DNA of 13,970 nt from an uncultured Selenomonadales bacterium (GCA_947167555.1 CAMVIO010000029.1:1-13970); one strand, 5' to 3'. Counted from the stretch's first letter, positions 8,071-13,970 are shown. Program-made: numbers and translations. The notes: generated from the letters alone by a model not told the origin.

Positions 8071-8096
8071 CAAAATAATACTTATTTATTATTTTG
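8071..8096. repeat. Perfect 10-6-10 palindrome in the int/hydrogenase intergenic region
   Basis: CAAAATAATA, spacer CTTATT, TATTATTTTG. The arms match at all ten positions. The site lies between the hydrogenase genes and the recombinase promoter. AT-rich dyads of this size are usually regulator operators, but an arm-spacer-arm layout with a 6-base centre also resembles a tyrosine recombinase core site. I cannot decide which from sequence alone. Confidence 0.6.
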
Positions 8097-8146
8097 ACAT
8101 AGACACGAAAAATCCTTCTTTTTGATTCATATTTTTTTGCTGTATA

Positions 8147-8175
8147 TTGATTATTTTGGACGTCATATATATAAT
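8147..8175 (+). promoter_or_regulatory. Predicted promoter of the tyrosine recombinase gene
   Basis: TTGATT (8147-8152), 17-base spacer, perfect TATAAT (8170-8175). The predicted transcript start near 8182 rules out the TTG codon at 8175 as the gene start and supports ATG 8208. Confidence 0.75.
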
Positions 8176-8207
8176 TGTCGGAAAAGAACACACGCACGGA
8201 GGTCCAG

Positions 8208-9194
8208 ATGGATAAGGGCGAAGATTTTTTCCTGCGGGACAATCAAATCATCGATCAAAACGAGGAGCTTTCGGAGAAAAGCAAACGGCGGCTGAACCGC
8301 TCGAAAGCCGAGAACACGGTCAAGGCTTACGACGCGGACTGGCGGGATTTCCTTGACTGGTGTGCGGCTCATGAAAAAACGCCGCTGCCCGCTGCGCCGG
8401 AGACGATCGTGAATTATGTCAACGACCTGGCGGACAACGCGCGAGCCAATACCGTCGCGCGCCGCGTCACCGCCATTTCCGAAAACCATATCGCGGCGGG
8501 GCTCAGCGCCGAAAAAAATCCGGCCCATGACGGCATGGTGCGCGCGGCGATAGCGGCAATTCGACGCGAAAAAGGCACGTTCCAGCACGGAAAATCTCCG
8601 ATCCTTTTGGAGACGCTGCCGTTGCTCGCAGATTGTTTTCAAGGCGACAGCCTGCCGACGCTAAGGGACCGAGCGCTGATTCTTCTGGGCTTCGCGGGCG
8701 CTTTTCGCCGCTCGGAGCTCGTCGCCGTTCAGGTCGAAGACCTGAACTTTTCCCCACAGGGGCTCGTCGTGTTCATTCCGAGGGCGAAGGGCGACCAGAC
8801 CGGAAAAGGCAGCAGCGTGGCGATACCTTTCGCGCCCGACGCGACCATATGCGCCGCACGCGCCGTGCGGGACTGGGTAAATCGCGCGGGGCTGAAAACG
8901 GGCCCGCTGTTCCGTGCATTCAAGCGCAACGGAGAGCTCCGCGACGCGCCGCTCTCCGACAAATCTGTCGCGCTGATCGTGAAAAAATACGCGCGAATGG
9001 CGGGCTTCGACGAAAGCCAATTCGCCGGGCACAGCCTGCGGAGAGGTTTCGCCACCAGCGCCGCCCAACACGACATCGGCGTTCTCGACATCATGCGCCA
9101 AACAAGGCACAAGTCGGAAAAAATGGTCCACAGATATATCGAGCAGGGGACGTTGTTCAAGGACAACCCGCTGGGGAAGATGTATCGGGACTGA
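8208..9194 (+). CDS. Tyrosine-type site-specific recombinase / integrase
   Basis: Recombinase that cuts and rejoins DNA through a 3'-phosphotyrosine. The 328-residue protein has an N-terminal SAM-like core-binding domain (about 30-125; TVKAYDADWRDFLDWC is typical) and a C-terminal catalytic domain. The whole active site can be read: Arg167 in FRRSEL, Lys194 (or Lys200) in the beta-turn, His275 and Arg278 in GHSLRRG, His301 in TRHKS, and nucleophile Tyr310 in HRYIE. ATG 8208 follows GGAGG at a 5-base spacing. It is longer than XerC/XerD (about 300) at the N-terminus, and no dif-like locus is seen. No excisionase, phage, conjugation or transposition gene lies beside it, so it is a solitary recombinase, 189 bases from the 3' end of tRNA-Ser. 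Function other than recombination cannot be assigned. Confidence 0.92.
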   Translation: MDKGEDFFLRDNQIIDQNEELSEKSKRRLNRSKAENTVKAYDADWRDFLDWCAAHEKTPLPAAPETIVNYVNDLADNARANTVARRVTAISENHIAAGLSAEKNPAHDGMVRAAIAAIRREKGTFQHGKSPILLETLPLLADCFQGDSLPTLRDRALILLGFAGAFRRSELVAVQVEDLNFSPQGLVVFIPRAKGDQTGKGSSVAIPFAPDATICAARAVRDWVNRAGLKTGPLFRAFKRNGELRDAPLSDKSVALIVKKYARMAGFDESQFAGHSLRRGFATSAAQHDIGVLDIMRQTRHKSEKMVHRYIEQGTLFKDNPLGKMYRD

Positions 9195-9246
9195 AACGAC
9201 ACATCCCGTCAGAAGCGAAAGTCGTTTTCTGACGGGATGTGTTGTT
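9195..9246 (+). terminator. Strong rho-independent terminator of the recombinase gene
   Basis: Two 20-base arms (9195-9214 and 9227-9246) pair along their whole length with one G-T pair, around a 12-base loop. The 3' arm ends in TTGTT and TTAT follows. The hairpin begins directly at the stop codon. The stem is unusually long for a simple terminator. Confidence 0.85.
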
Positions 9247-9330
9247 TTATGATTTTGTTTTTCTGTTTTGCAAAAAATGTTTCAGAGGATTTGTTCCATA
9301 CAAAACTAACCCACAAACTAACCTATTTCT

Positions 9331-9368
9331 ACAAAATAAAACAGGACATCGATTTTACCCGATGCCCT
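9331..9368 (-). terminator. Predicted terminator of tRNA-Ser
   Basis: On the minus strand AGGGCATCG (9360-9368) pairs with CGATGTCCT (9343-9351), with one G-T pair and an 8-base loop, followed by GTTTTATTTTGT. It begins 15 bases after the tRNA CCA end. Confidence 0.75.
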
Positions 9369-9383
9369 GAATCCTTGTCATTA

Positions 9384-9472
9384 TGGCGGAGTGGAGAGGA
9401 TTTGAACCTCCGCTGGGTTGCCCCACTAACGATTTAGCAAACCGTCCTCTTCAGCCACTTGAGTACCACTCC
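9384..9472 (-). tRNA. tRNA-Ser (anticodon GCU, reads AGC/AGU)
   Basis: A full class II tRNA is read on the minus strand: acceptor arm GGAGTGG / CCACTCC, D arm, anticodon stem ACGGT / ATCGT (one G-T pair) with loop TTGCTAA and anticodon GCT, a long variable arm (GTGGGGCAACCCAGC region) typical of serine tRNAs, T arm GGAGG-TTCAAAT-CCTCT, discriminator G and an encoded CCA. The 3' end points toward the recombinase gene. Short open reading frames over this locus are artefacts. Confidence 0.97.
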
Positions 9473-9517
9473 GAATGGTTTTCCGGCGGCAGGCTGCGCC
9501 GCTTTAGAACGAAAAAT

Positions 9518-9546
9518 ATCATACCATATATTCTTCGACGCGTCAA
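9518..9546 (-). promoter_or_regulatory. Predicted promoter of tRNA-Ser
   Basis: On the minus strand TTGACG (9541-9546), 17-base spacer, TATGAT (9518-9523), near consensus. It lies just after the stop of the upstream membrane-protein gene and gives a leader of about 40 bases before the tRNA. Confidence 0.8.
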
Positions 9547-9557
9547 GATTTTGCCGG

Positions 9558-10565
9558 TCAGGAGTTCTCATCGACTGCGTCTTCCTGCGGGAATCGAGGC
9601 GTCCGATGATTTCGCGCGTATTGCAGCAGAGATTGCAGCGCGTGGACTGCCGTCAGGAAGAGTACCAGGGAAAACGCGGTATTCTCAAATGCGGCTTTCG
9701 GGCCGATGAAAATCAGGATGAACGCGGCAAGCAGATACGGAAGCCCGATTCGCAAGTATTGAAGCGGCTTGCTCCATTTGCGGTGAAGTTCTGCCCGCTC
9801 CACTTCGTCCGTTTCGTCCTCGTCGGGATATGTGGCGGTCAGCGCAAAGAACCAGAACGGGATTGTCCAAAGCGGATCGAAATAGAAGTCGATAGGAAGG
9901 TCGTAGACTTCCATTGCAAGGGACAGCTGCTCCACAAAGCAGCAGAGGAAGAAGCCAAGACCGAGCAGCAGGGTCCGCTTCGTGTAGAACCGGCTTTGCT
10001 CCGTTCCCCAGATGACGGCGAAAATGCCTGTGAAAAGCGCAAGGTCGATTACGCTCATATTCGCATGGAAAAACATTTGGAAAAGTCCCACCGACGGATC
10101 GAGAATCAGGGGAGAAATGATGAAATGATACAGGAGACTGCCGATGGCAAGGACGGATATGAGGATATCCATGATTACGGTTCCGGTACGCAGTTCCCTG
10201 ATCTGGCGCATATAGCAGATAAACGCGCAGCAGCAGGTATAAGCGTTCATCAGATAAAAGAAATCGCAAACCGACGGCGACTCCACAGGCACCCCGAGCC
10301 AATCCTCGTAATACGCCCAAAAGAAATCGCCGAGGAAGTATAATACGGCTGTGGCCGCGAACCATACCCACGGCCAGCGTCTTTCCCCGGTATGGATTCT
10401 CAGACCGATCCAATAAAACGGAAAGGTCAGCAAATGCCCGATCAGGGTGAAGGTGCTTGCGTGCGAGGCAAAAGGGGCGATCTGGTCTACCAGTATCGCG
10501 TAAAATACAGCGACATAAACAATATATGCCATGATGGCGTTTTTTCTTTGCCGGGCGATGTCCAT
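9558..10565 (-). CDS. Polytopic membrane protein of unknown function, sensor-domain-like
   Basis: The 335-residue protein is nearly all membrane: about nine or ten hydrophobic segments from residue 12 (AYIVYVAVFYAILV) to about 315, separated by short charged loops, with a Cys-rich stretch (AYTCCCAFICYM) and a cytoplasmic tail ending DAVDENS. The pattern of a PS.CDFFYL motif, paired helices, and a charged loop before the last helices resembles, from memory, the multi-helix N-terminal domain of many diguanylate cyclases. No GGDEF, EAL, HD-GYP or kinase domain follows. ATG 10565 is chosen because AAGGGGG lies upstream and a promoter precedes it; the frame stays open far upstream only because it runs antisense to folP. 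No function is assigned. It could be a signal receptor acting through a partner, or a decayed receptor. Confidence 0.85.
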   Translation of the reverse strand: MDIARQRKNAIMAYIVYVAVFYAILVDQIAPFASHASTFTLIGHLLTFPFYWIGLRIHTGERRWPWVWFAATAVLYFLGDFFWAYYEDWLGVPVESPSVCDFFYLMNAYTCCCAFICYMRQIRELRTGTVIMDILISVLAIGSLLYHFIISPLILDPSVGLFQMFFHANMSVIDLALFTGIFAVIWGTEQSRFYTKRTLLLGLGFFLCCFVEQLSLAMEVYDLPIDFYFDPLWTIPFWFFALTATYPDEDETDEVERAELHRKWSKPLQYLRIGLPYLLAAFILIFIGPKAAFENTAFSLVLFLTAVHALQSLLQYARNHRTPRFPQEDAVDENS

Positions 10566-10596
10566 ATCTTTTCCCCCTTGCTGATGCCATACTGTA

Positions 10597-10625
10597 ATTT
10601 TACCATGAAAAGGAACAAAGCTCAA
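10597..10625 (-). promoter_or_regulatory. Predicted promoter of the membrane-protein gene
   Basis: On the minus strand TTGAGC (10620-10625), 17-base spacer, TAAAAT (10597-10602). It is divergent from the folP promoter, whose -35 starts 36 bases away. Confidence 0.65.
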
Positions 10626-10660
10626 ATACATTCCTGCTGTCGTATGGTTTCCGAAAGCGT

Positions 10661-10689
10661 TTGACTTTCTGCAACTGCCCTTATACAAT
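10661..10689 (+). promoter_or_regulatory. Predicted promoter of the folP operon
   Basis: TTGACT (10661-10666), 17-base spacer, TACAAT (10684-10689). The leader to ATG 10716 is only about 20 bases, leaving no room for a folate riboswitch. Confidence 0.78.
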
Positions 10690-10715
10690 TGGAAAGGAAA
10701 AATTGGAGGTGCAGG

Positions 10716-11561
10716 ATGCGGAGGGAGTATCGGTTTCGCGACGGGAAAAAACTCGTTCTCGGAGAGCGGACGCTCGTCATGGGAATCCTCAACGTGACGC
10801 CGGATTCGTTTTCCGACGGCGGCGTCTGGAATACGCCGGAAAAAGCCCTTTCCCATGCAATGCAAATGGCGGCGGAGGGCGCGGATATCATAGATATAGG
10901 GGCGGAATCGTCGCGTCCGGGATTCGTCCCGATGTCGGCGCAGGAAGAAATGGAGCGGCTGCGTCCGTTTCTGGAAACGATCTTGCCGGCGATTCCCGTG
11001 CCGGTGTCCGTGGACACGTTCAAGGCGGAGACGGCGGCGATGGCGGCGGAGCTGGGCGTTCATATCCTCAACGATATTTGGGGGCTGCAATATGAAAAAG
11101 AGCCTGGTCGCATGGCAAAGGTTGCGGCGGCATACGATCTGCCCATCGTCGTGATGCACAACCAGGCGGGAACGGCGTATGAAAAGGACATCGTGGAAAC
11201 GATGAAGGATTTTTTCCGCGAGAGCCTTCGAGTTGCGAGGGCGGCCGGAATGGTAGAGGAAAAGATAATCCTCGATCCGGGTATAGGCTTCGGCAAAACG
11301 GCGGAGGACAACCTCGGCGTGCTGAGACGATTGGCGGAGCTTTTGGATTGGGACGGCAAACGGTGGCCGATTTTGCTCGGCGCCAGCAGAAAGAGCTTTA
11401 TCGGCGCGGCGTTGGGGCTTCCCGTTGAGGAACGTATGGAGGCCACGGGCGCGGCCTGTGTGCTCGGCGTCGCGTCGGGAGCGGACATTGTGCGCGTACA
11501 CGACGTAAAGCCTATAGCACGGATGTGCCGGATGGCGGACGCGATTTTGCAAAAATCATAG
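10716..11561 (+). CDS. folP: Dihydropteroate synthase
   Basis: Joins 7,8-dihydropterin pyrophosphate to p-aminobenzoate, the sulfonamide-sensitive step of folate synthesis, in the cytoplasm. The 281-residue TIM-barrel protein has the family motifs in order: GILNVTPDSFSDGG (23-36, metal/pyrophosphate loop), IDIGAESSRPG, LNDIWGL, VVMHNQ, DPGIGFGKT and GASRKSF. ATG 10716 has GGAGG 6 bases upstream. The longer frame from a TTG at 10689 would begin inside the promoter -10 and is rejected. It is first of three folate genes, and folB starts 37 bases after its stop. Confidence 0.96.
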   Translation: MRREYRFRDGKKLVLGERTLVMGILNVTPDSFSDGGVWNTPEKALSHAMQMAAEGADIIDIGAESSRPGFVPMSAQEEMERLRPFLETILPAIPVPVSVDTFKAETAAMAAELGVHILNDIWGLQYEKEPGRMAKVAAAYDLPIVVMHNQAGTAYEKDIVETMKDFFRESLRVARAAGMVEEKIILDPGIGFGKTAEDNLGVLRRLAELLDWDGKRWPILLGASRKSFIGAALGLPVEERMEATGAACVLGVASGADIVRVHDVKPIARMCRMADAILQKS

Positions 11562-11598
11562 TTATACAACAGTTTTTTTGAAGGAAAGGAGCAGTATC

Positions 11599-11973
11599 AT
11601 GGTGGACAAAGTGGAACTTATCGGTATGGAATTTTTCGGTTATCACGGATGCATGAAGGAGGAGCGTGCCATCGGCCAGCGTTTTTATGTCGACGTCACG
11701 ATGTATCTGGATCTTGGTCCGTCGGGAAAATCGGACGATCTGAAAAAAACGGTCAATTACGCGGACGTATTCGCCGAGACACGGGCAATCGTCGAGGGCG
11801 AGCCGTTCACGCTTCTGGAGGCGGTGGCGGAGCGCATTGCCGAGGTGCTGTTTGAAAAGCATTCGCTGATCGATCGGTTGCGTATCACCGTGCATAAGCC
11901 TTATGCGCCGATTCCCGGTAAATTTGCCGACGCGGCGGTGACGATCCGCAGGGCAAGACCGAAAAATGACTGA
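11599..11973 (+). CDS. folB: Dihydroneopterin aldolase
   Basis: Cleaves 7,8-dihydroneopterin to 6-hydroxymethyl-7,8-dihydropterin, the substrate for FolK. At 124 residues it has the usual size. Family landmarks: FFGYHGCMKEER near residues 12-23 (active-site Tyr and pterin pocket), IGQRFYVDV, TVNYADVF, LLEAVAERIAE (conserved Glu) and ITVHKPYAPIPG (conserved Lys near residue 100). ATG 11599 follows AAAGGAG at a 7-base spacing. A slightly longer frame from 11578 lacks a ribosome site. The 3' end overlaps folK by 8 bases, so the last two enzymes of the branch are translationally linked. Confidence 0.95.
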   Translation: MVDKVELIGMEFFGYHGCMKEERAIGQRFYVDVTMYLDLGPSGKSDDLKKTVNYADVFAETRAIVEGEPFTLLEAVAERIAEVLFEKHSLIDRLRITVHKPYAPIPGKFADAAVTIRRARPKND

Positions 11974-12490
11974 AGCCCGCGCCGCGTATCTGAGCCTCGG
12001 CGCGAATCTCGGGAACCGCGAGGAGACGCTTCGCGAGACGGTACGGCGGCTGGCGGCAGCGGACGGCGTCAAGACGCTCGCCGTTTCATCGCTTTACGAG
12101 ACGGAGCCTTGGGGGAAAAAAGACCAGCCGAGCTTCTTGAATATCGCAGTTTCCCTGCAAACGACGCTTTCGCCGGAGGAACTGCTGGCGCTGACACAGG
12201 CTGTGGAAACGGAGCTGGGGCGCGTACGTCATGAGCGATGGGGGCCGCGGACCATCGACGTCGACATCCTGCATGTCGAGGGCGTCGAGAGGAATTCGCC
12301 GACGCTGACGCTGCCGCATCCGTACATGACGGAGCGAGCCTTCGTGCTCGTGCCGCTGGCGGAAATCACGCCGGATCTTGTGGTTAAAGGACGCACGGTG
12401 GAGGAATGGAGAAAACTGGCGGACGACGGAGGCGTAATCCGTGTCGCGGGGCCGGAATGGATAGACGTTGACGGCGGCGCGCGCTTTTGA
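11966..12490 (+). CDS. folK: 6-hydroxymethyl-7,8-dihydropterin pyrophosphokinase
   Basis: Transfers pyrophosphate from ATP to the pterin alcohol, producing the FolP substrate. The 174-residue protein carries SLGANLGNRE near the N-terminus, LYETEPWGKKDQPSFLN, the HPPK signature RWGPRTIDVDIL, and LPHPYMTERAFVLVPL. The two Asp of DVDIL are the magnesium ligands of the family. The start overlaps the folB stop by 8 bases. Together with folP and folB this gives the three consecutive pterin steps; folE and folC are not in the window. A 56-base gap separates it from ybaB, with no clear terminator, so read-through is possible. Confidence 0.95.
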   Translation: MTEARAAYLSLGANLGNREETLRETVRRLAAADGVKTLAVSSLYETEPWGKKDQPSFLNIAVSLQTTLSPEELLALTQAVETELGRVRHERWGPRTIDVDILHVEGVERNSPTLTLPHPYMTERAFVLVPLAEITPDLVVKGRTVEEWRKLADDGGVIRVAGPEWIDVDGGARF

Positions 12491-12546
12491 TATCCTATGT
12501 AATTGTGAACAAAACATCAGTACACTAGATAAAGGGAGGACGTTCG

Positions 12547-12876
12547 ATGTTTGGCGGAATGGGCGGCAATATGGCCGGTATGATGAAGAAAGTGCAAAAA
12601 GTCCAGGCGCAGATGCAGAAGATGCAGGAGGAACTGAAAAAGCGCACTGTGGAAGTCTCGGTGGGCGGCGGCGTCGTCAAGGCTGTGATGAACGGCGAGA
12701 AGATCGTGGAATCTCTTTCCATCGACAAGGCGGCGGTGGATCCCGAAGACGTCGAGATGCTTCAGGATCTTATCGTTTCGGCAATCAACGAGTGCGGCAA
12801 GAAAGTCGACGAGATGATGCAGAGCGAGATGGCGAAGCTGACCAGCGGGTTGGGGCTGCCGCCGGGGATGATCTAA
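12547..12876 (+). CDS. ybaB: YbaB/EbfC family nucleoid-associated protein
   Basis: Small dimeric DNA-binding protein of the YbaB/EbfC family. The 109-residue protein has a Met/Gly-rich N-terminus, a long amphipathic helix (MKKVQKVQAQMQKMQEELKK), a beta section with SVGGGVVKAVMNGE, the ID..VDPEDVEMLQDLI region and a C-terminal Met/Gly/Pro tail. The length and order of elements match the family. ATG follows GGGAGG at a 7-base spacing. The stop directly abuts the recR GTG with no gap. The pair is conserved across bacteria, usually with dnaX upstream, but here folK is the upstream neighbour. Confidence 0.96.
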   Translation: MFGGMGGNMAGMMKKVQKVQAQMQKMQEELKKRTVEVSVGGGVVKAVMNGEKIVESLSIDKAAVDPEDVEMLQDLIVSAINECGKKVDEMMQSEMAKLTSGLGLPPGMI

Positions 12877-13473
12877 GTGCAGTACATCGAGCCTTTGGCA
12901 AAACTGATCGAGCATTTTCGCGCGCTGCCGGGCATCGGCACGAAGACCGCCGTGCGTCTTGCGTACCACGTGTTGGATATGGACGCGGCCAAGGCGAAGG
13001 CGCTGGCCGGAGCCATCCTGGAAGCGAAGGAAAAAATCGGGTTTTGCAGCGTCTGCTGCAATCTGAGCGACCGCGATCCTTGCGCGATCTGCAGCTCGGC
13101 GAAACGCGACCAATCGACGATCTGTGTGGTCGAGCAGCCGCAGGACGTGGCGGCGGTGGAGCGGATGCACGATTTCCATGGCGTCTATCATGTCCTGCAC
13201 GGCGCGCTTTCGCCGCTGGAGGGCGTGGGGCCGGAGAATCTTCGTGTGAAGGAGCTTTTGGCGCGGCTTCGGGACGGAAGCGTCAGCGAGGTCATCATGG
13301 CGACGAATCCGAATGTCGAGGGAGAGGCGACGGCCATGTATATCGCGCGTCTCTTGAAGCCAATGGGCGTCCGGGTCACGCGCATCGCTCACGGCCTGCC
13401 CGTCGGCGGCGATCTCGAGTACGCGGATGAAGTGACGTTGGCGAAGGCCATGGAGAATCGCGTGGAACTATAA
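12877..13473 (+). CDS. recR: Recombination mediator protein RecR
   Basis: Acts with RecO (and RecF) to load RecA on gapped DNA during repair. The 198-residue protein shows a helix-hairpin-helix (LPGIGTKTA from residue 17), a four-Cys zinc finger (Cys57, Cys60, Cys69, Cys72) and a TOPRIM domain (about 80-175) with CVVEQPQDVAAVE and ATNPNVEGEATAMYI. The C-terminal THGLPVGGDLEYAD-type stretch is present (here AHGLPVGGDLEYAD). The start is GTG, directly after the ybaB TAA, so it is probably translated by re-initiation. Confidence 0.97.
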   Translation: MQYIEPLAKLIEHFRALPGIGTKTAVRLAYHVLDMDAAKAKALAGAILEAKEKIGFCSVCCNLSDRDPCAICSSAKRDQSTICVVEQPQDVAAVERMHDFHGVYHVLHGALSPLEGVGPENLRVKELLARLRDGSVSEVIMATNPNVEGEATAMYIARLLKPMGVRVTRIAHGLPVGGDLEYADEVTLAKAMENRVEL

Positions 13474-13489
13474 CAGAGGAGGGAATCTT

Positions 13490-13747
13490 GTGGCGGAATC
13501 GAGCATAGTGGTATCGTTTGCCGTCGGCTTGCTTGCGATATGCCTGATCGTCCGGCTGCTGAAATGGCCGGTGGAGCTGTTGCTGAAATTCGTATCGAAT
13601 AGCGTTGTCGGCGCGATCATACTGTTCTTGATCAACCTGTTCGGCGCGGGGATACCGATTACGGTCATTCACGCTTTGATTGCAGGCGTGTTCGGCATAC
13701 CGGGCGTCATCGGAATTTTTATCTGGGTAAAATTTATTGCGGGTTAA
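13490..13747 (+). CDS. bofA: BofA-like pro-sigma-K processing inhibitor family protein
   Basis: Small membrane protein of 85 residues with two or three hydrophobic segments and the family-like C-terminal stretch NSVVGAIILFLINLFGAGIPIT followed by GVFGIPGVIGIF. In Bacillus subtilis BofA restrains SpoIVFB processing of pro-sigma-K; whether that role exists here is unknown, and many non-sporulating relatives keep a homologue. GTG start with GAGGAGGG about 6 bases upstream, 16 bases after recR. The position after recR is the classical one. A terminator follows. Confidence 0.88.
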   Translation: MAESSIVVSFAVGLLAICLIVRLLKWPVELLLKFVSNSVVGAIILFLINLFGAGIPITVIHALIAGVFGIPGVIGIFIWVKFIAG

Positions 13748-13759
13748 TCGTGGGAAAAG

Positions 13760-13803
13760 AATCCCTTCGCAGTCGCGGAAGCGCGGCAGCGAAGGGATTT
13801 TTT
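13760..13803 (+). terminator. Rho-independent terminator after bofA
   Basis: Stem AATCCCTTCGC / GCGAAGGGATT (11 bp) enclosing a smaller CGCG-GAAG-CGCG hairpin, followed by TTTT. It ends the folP-to-bofA gene run. Confidence 0.92.
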
Positions 13804-13836
13804 GCAATCGGGAACAAAATACGAAAAGCGAAAAAA

Positions 13837-13852
13837 TGTTTCACGTGAAACA
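13837..13852. other. parS centromere site (ParB/Spo0J binding)
   Basis: A perfect 16-bp palindrome, TGTTTCACGTGAAACA, identical to the chromosomal parS consensus bound by ParB/Spo0J across Firmicutes and many other bacteria. It sits in the intergenic space after the bofA terminator, in a locally AT-rich stretch. ParB spreading from parS drives chromosome segregation. parS sites cluster near the replication origin, so this supports an origin-proximal position. Confidence 0.93.
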
Positions 13853-13896
13853 AACGAACATAACCTGAAAGAAAAATGAAAAGCGGGTGCGTTGCC

Positions 13897-13925
13897 TTGC
13901 TTTTTTCACGGATAACCGTTAAGAT
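13897..13925 (+). promoter_or_regulatory. Predicted promoter of the gene starting at 13957
   Basis: TTGCTT (13897-13902), 17-base spacer, TAAGAT (13920-13925). It lies about 45 bases beyond the parS site. Confidence 0.6.
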
Positions 13926-13956
13926 TGGAAAAGAAATCTCCGAAGGAGGGGAAAAC

Positions 13957-13970
13957 ATGAATCTGGAAGA
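13957..13970 (+). CDS. Start of an unidentified gene (cut by window end)
   Basis: ATG preceded by AAGGAGG at a 7-base spacing and by a readable promoter. Only MNLE and part of a fifth codon are visible, so the product cannot be named. Confidence 0.6.

Noticed and set aside
8018..8160. Minus-strand sigma-70 promoter for the hydrogenase operon
   Set aside because: Several TATTAT/TAGCAT-like -10 candidates exist, but none has a good -35 at 16-18 bases, so no specific promoter is called.
9237..9437. Small plus-strand frame between the recombinase and tRNA-Ser
   Set aside because: It starts inside the terminator hairpin and ends inside the tRNA. The translated tRNA complement (GEDLNLR-type string) is a familiar annotation artefact.
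10566..11552. N-terminal extension of the membrane-protein frame to 664 residues
   Set aside because: The extra part is antisense to folP, is Arg/His-rich without domain features, and lies upstream of a good promoter and ribosome site for ATG 10565.
11552..11566. GATTTTGCAAAAATC dyad at the end of folP
   Set aside because: The stem is made almost only of A-T pairs, overlaps the stop codon and lacks an adjacent T-tract. folB follows closely, so it is not a convincing terminator.
1..13970. CRISPR array, insertion sequence or rRNA
   Set aside because: No regularly spaced repeats, transposase frames with terminal inverted repeats, or rRNA-like sequence were seen on either strand.

Overview
The window is an ordinary-looking chromosomal segment from a GC-rich, Tat-using, anaerobic bacterium. 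The set of znuABC, a group 1 NiFe hydrogenase, an HD-GYP regulator, folP-folB-folK, ybaB-recR-bofA and a Bacillus-type parS site points to the Firmicutes. A Negativicutes lineage such as Selenomonas or a relative is my best guess from memory, not a demonstrated assignment. Gene density is high, with no gene-free stretch over 300 bases. Most transcription units have a readable sigma-70/sigma-A type promoter or a terminator hairpin.

Layout, left to right. (1) 1-2135, plus strand: the end of a zinc ABC importer operon, znuA (5' end missing), znuC and znuB, overlapping or nearly so, closed by a two-way terminator. (2) 2195-4137, minus strand: a REC/HD-GYP response regulator followed 23 bases later by metF, from a promoter at 4177-4205, ending at the same two-way terminator. 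(3) 4211-7997, minus strand: a membrane-bound uptake NiFe hydrogenase operon (Tat-exported small subunit, large subunit, cytochrome b) with its own terminator. No maturation protease gene lies in the operon. (4) 8018-8207: an AT-rich divergent control region with unusual inverted repeats. (5) 8208-9246, plus strand: a lone, catalytically intact tyrosine recombinase with promoter and terminator. (6) 9331-9546, minus strand: tRNA-Ser(GCU) with promoter and terminator, its 3' end facing the recombinase. (7) 9558-10565, minus strand: a polytopic membrane protein resembling the sensory part of cyclic-di-GMP signalling proteins but lacking an output domain. (8) 10716-12490, plus strand: the folate genes folP-folB-folK, then ybaB-recR-bofA (12547-13747) and a terminator. 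(9) 13837-13852: an exact 16-bp parS palindrome, then a promoter and the first codons of a further gene.

How it fits together: the hydrogenase oxidises H2 on the outer face of the membrane and passes electrons through cytochrome b to the quinone pool. folP/folB/folK make the dihydropterin part of folate, and metF uses a folate one-carbon unit for methionine synthesis. ybaB and recR belong to nucleoid structure and recombinational repair. The parS site suggests this segment lies in the origin-proximal part of the chromosome. The main items worth a second look are the parS site, the recombinase beside tRNA-Ser together with the repeat cluster upstream of the hydrogenase operon, the response regulator-metF pairing, and the output-less sensor-like membrane protein.
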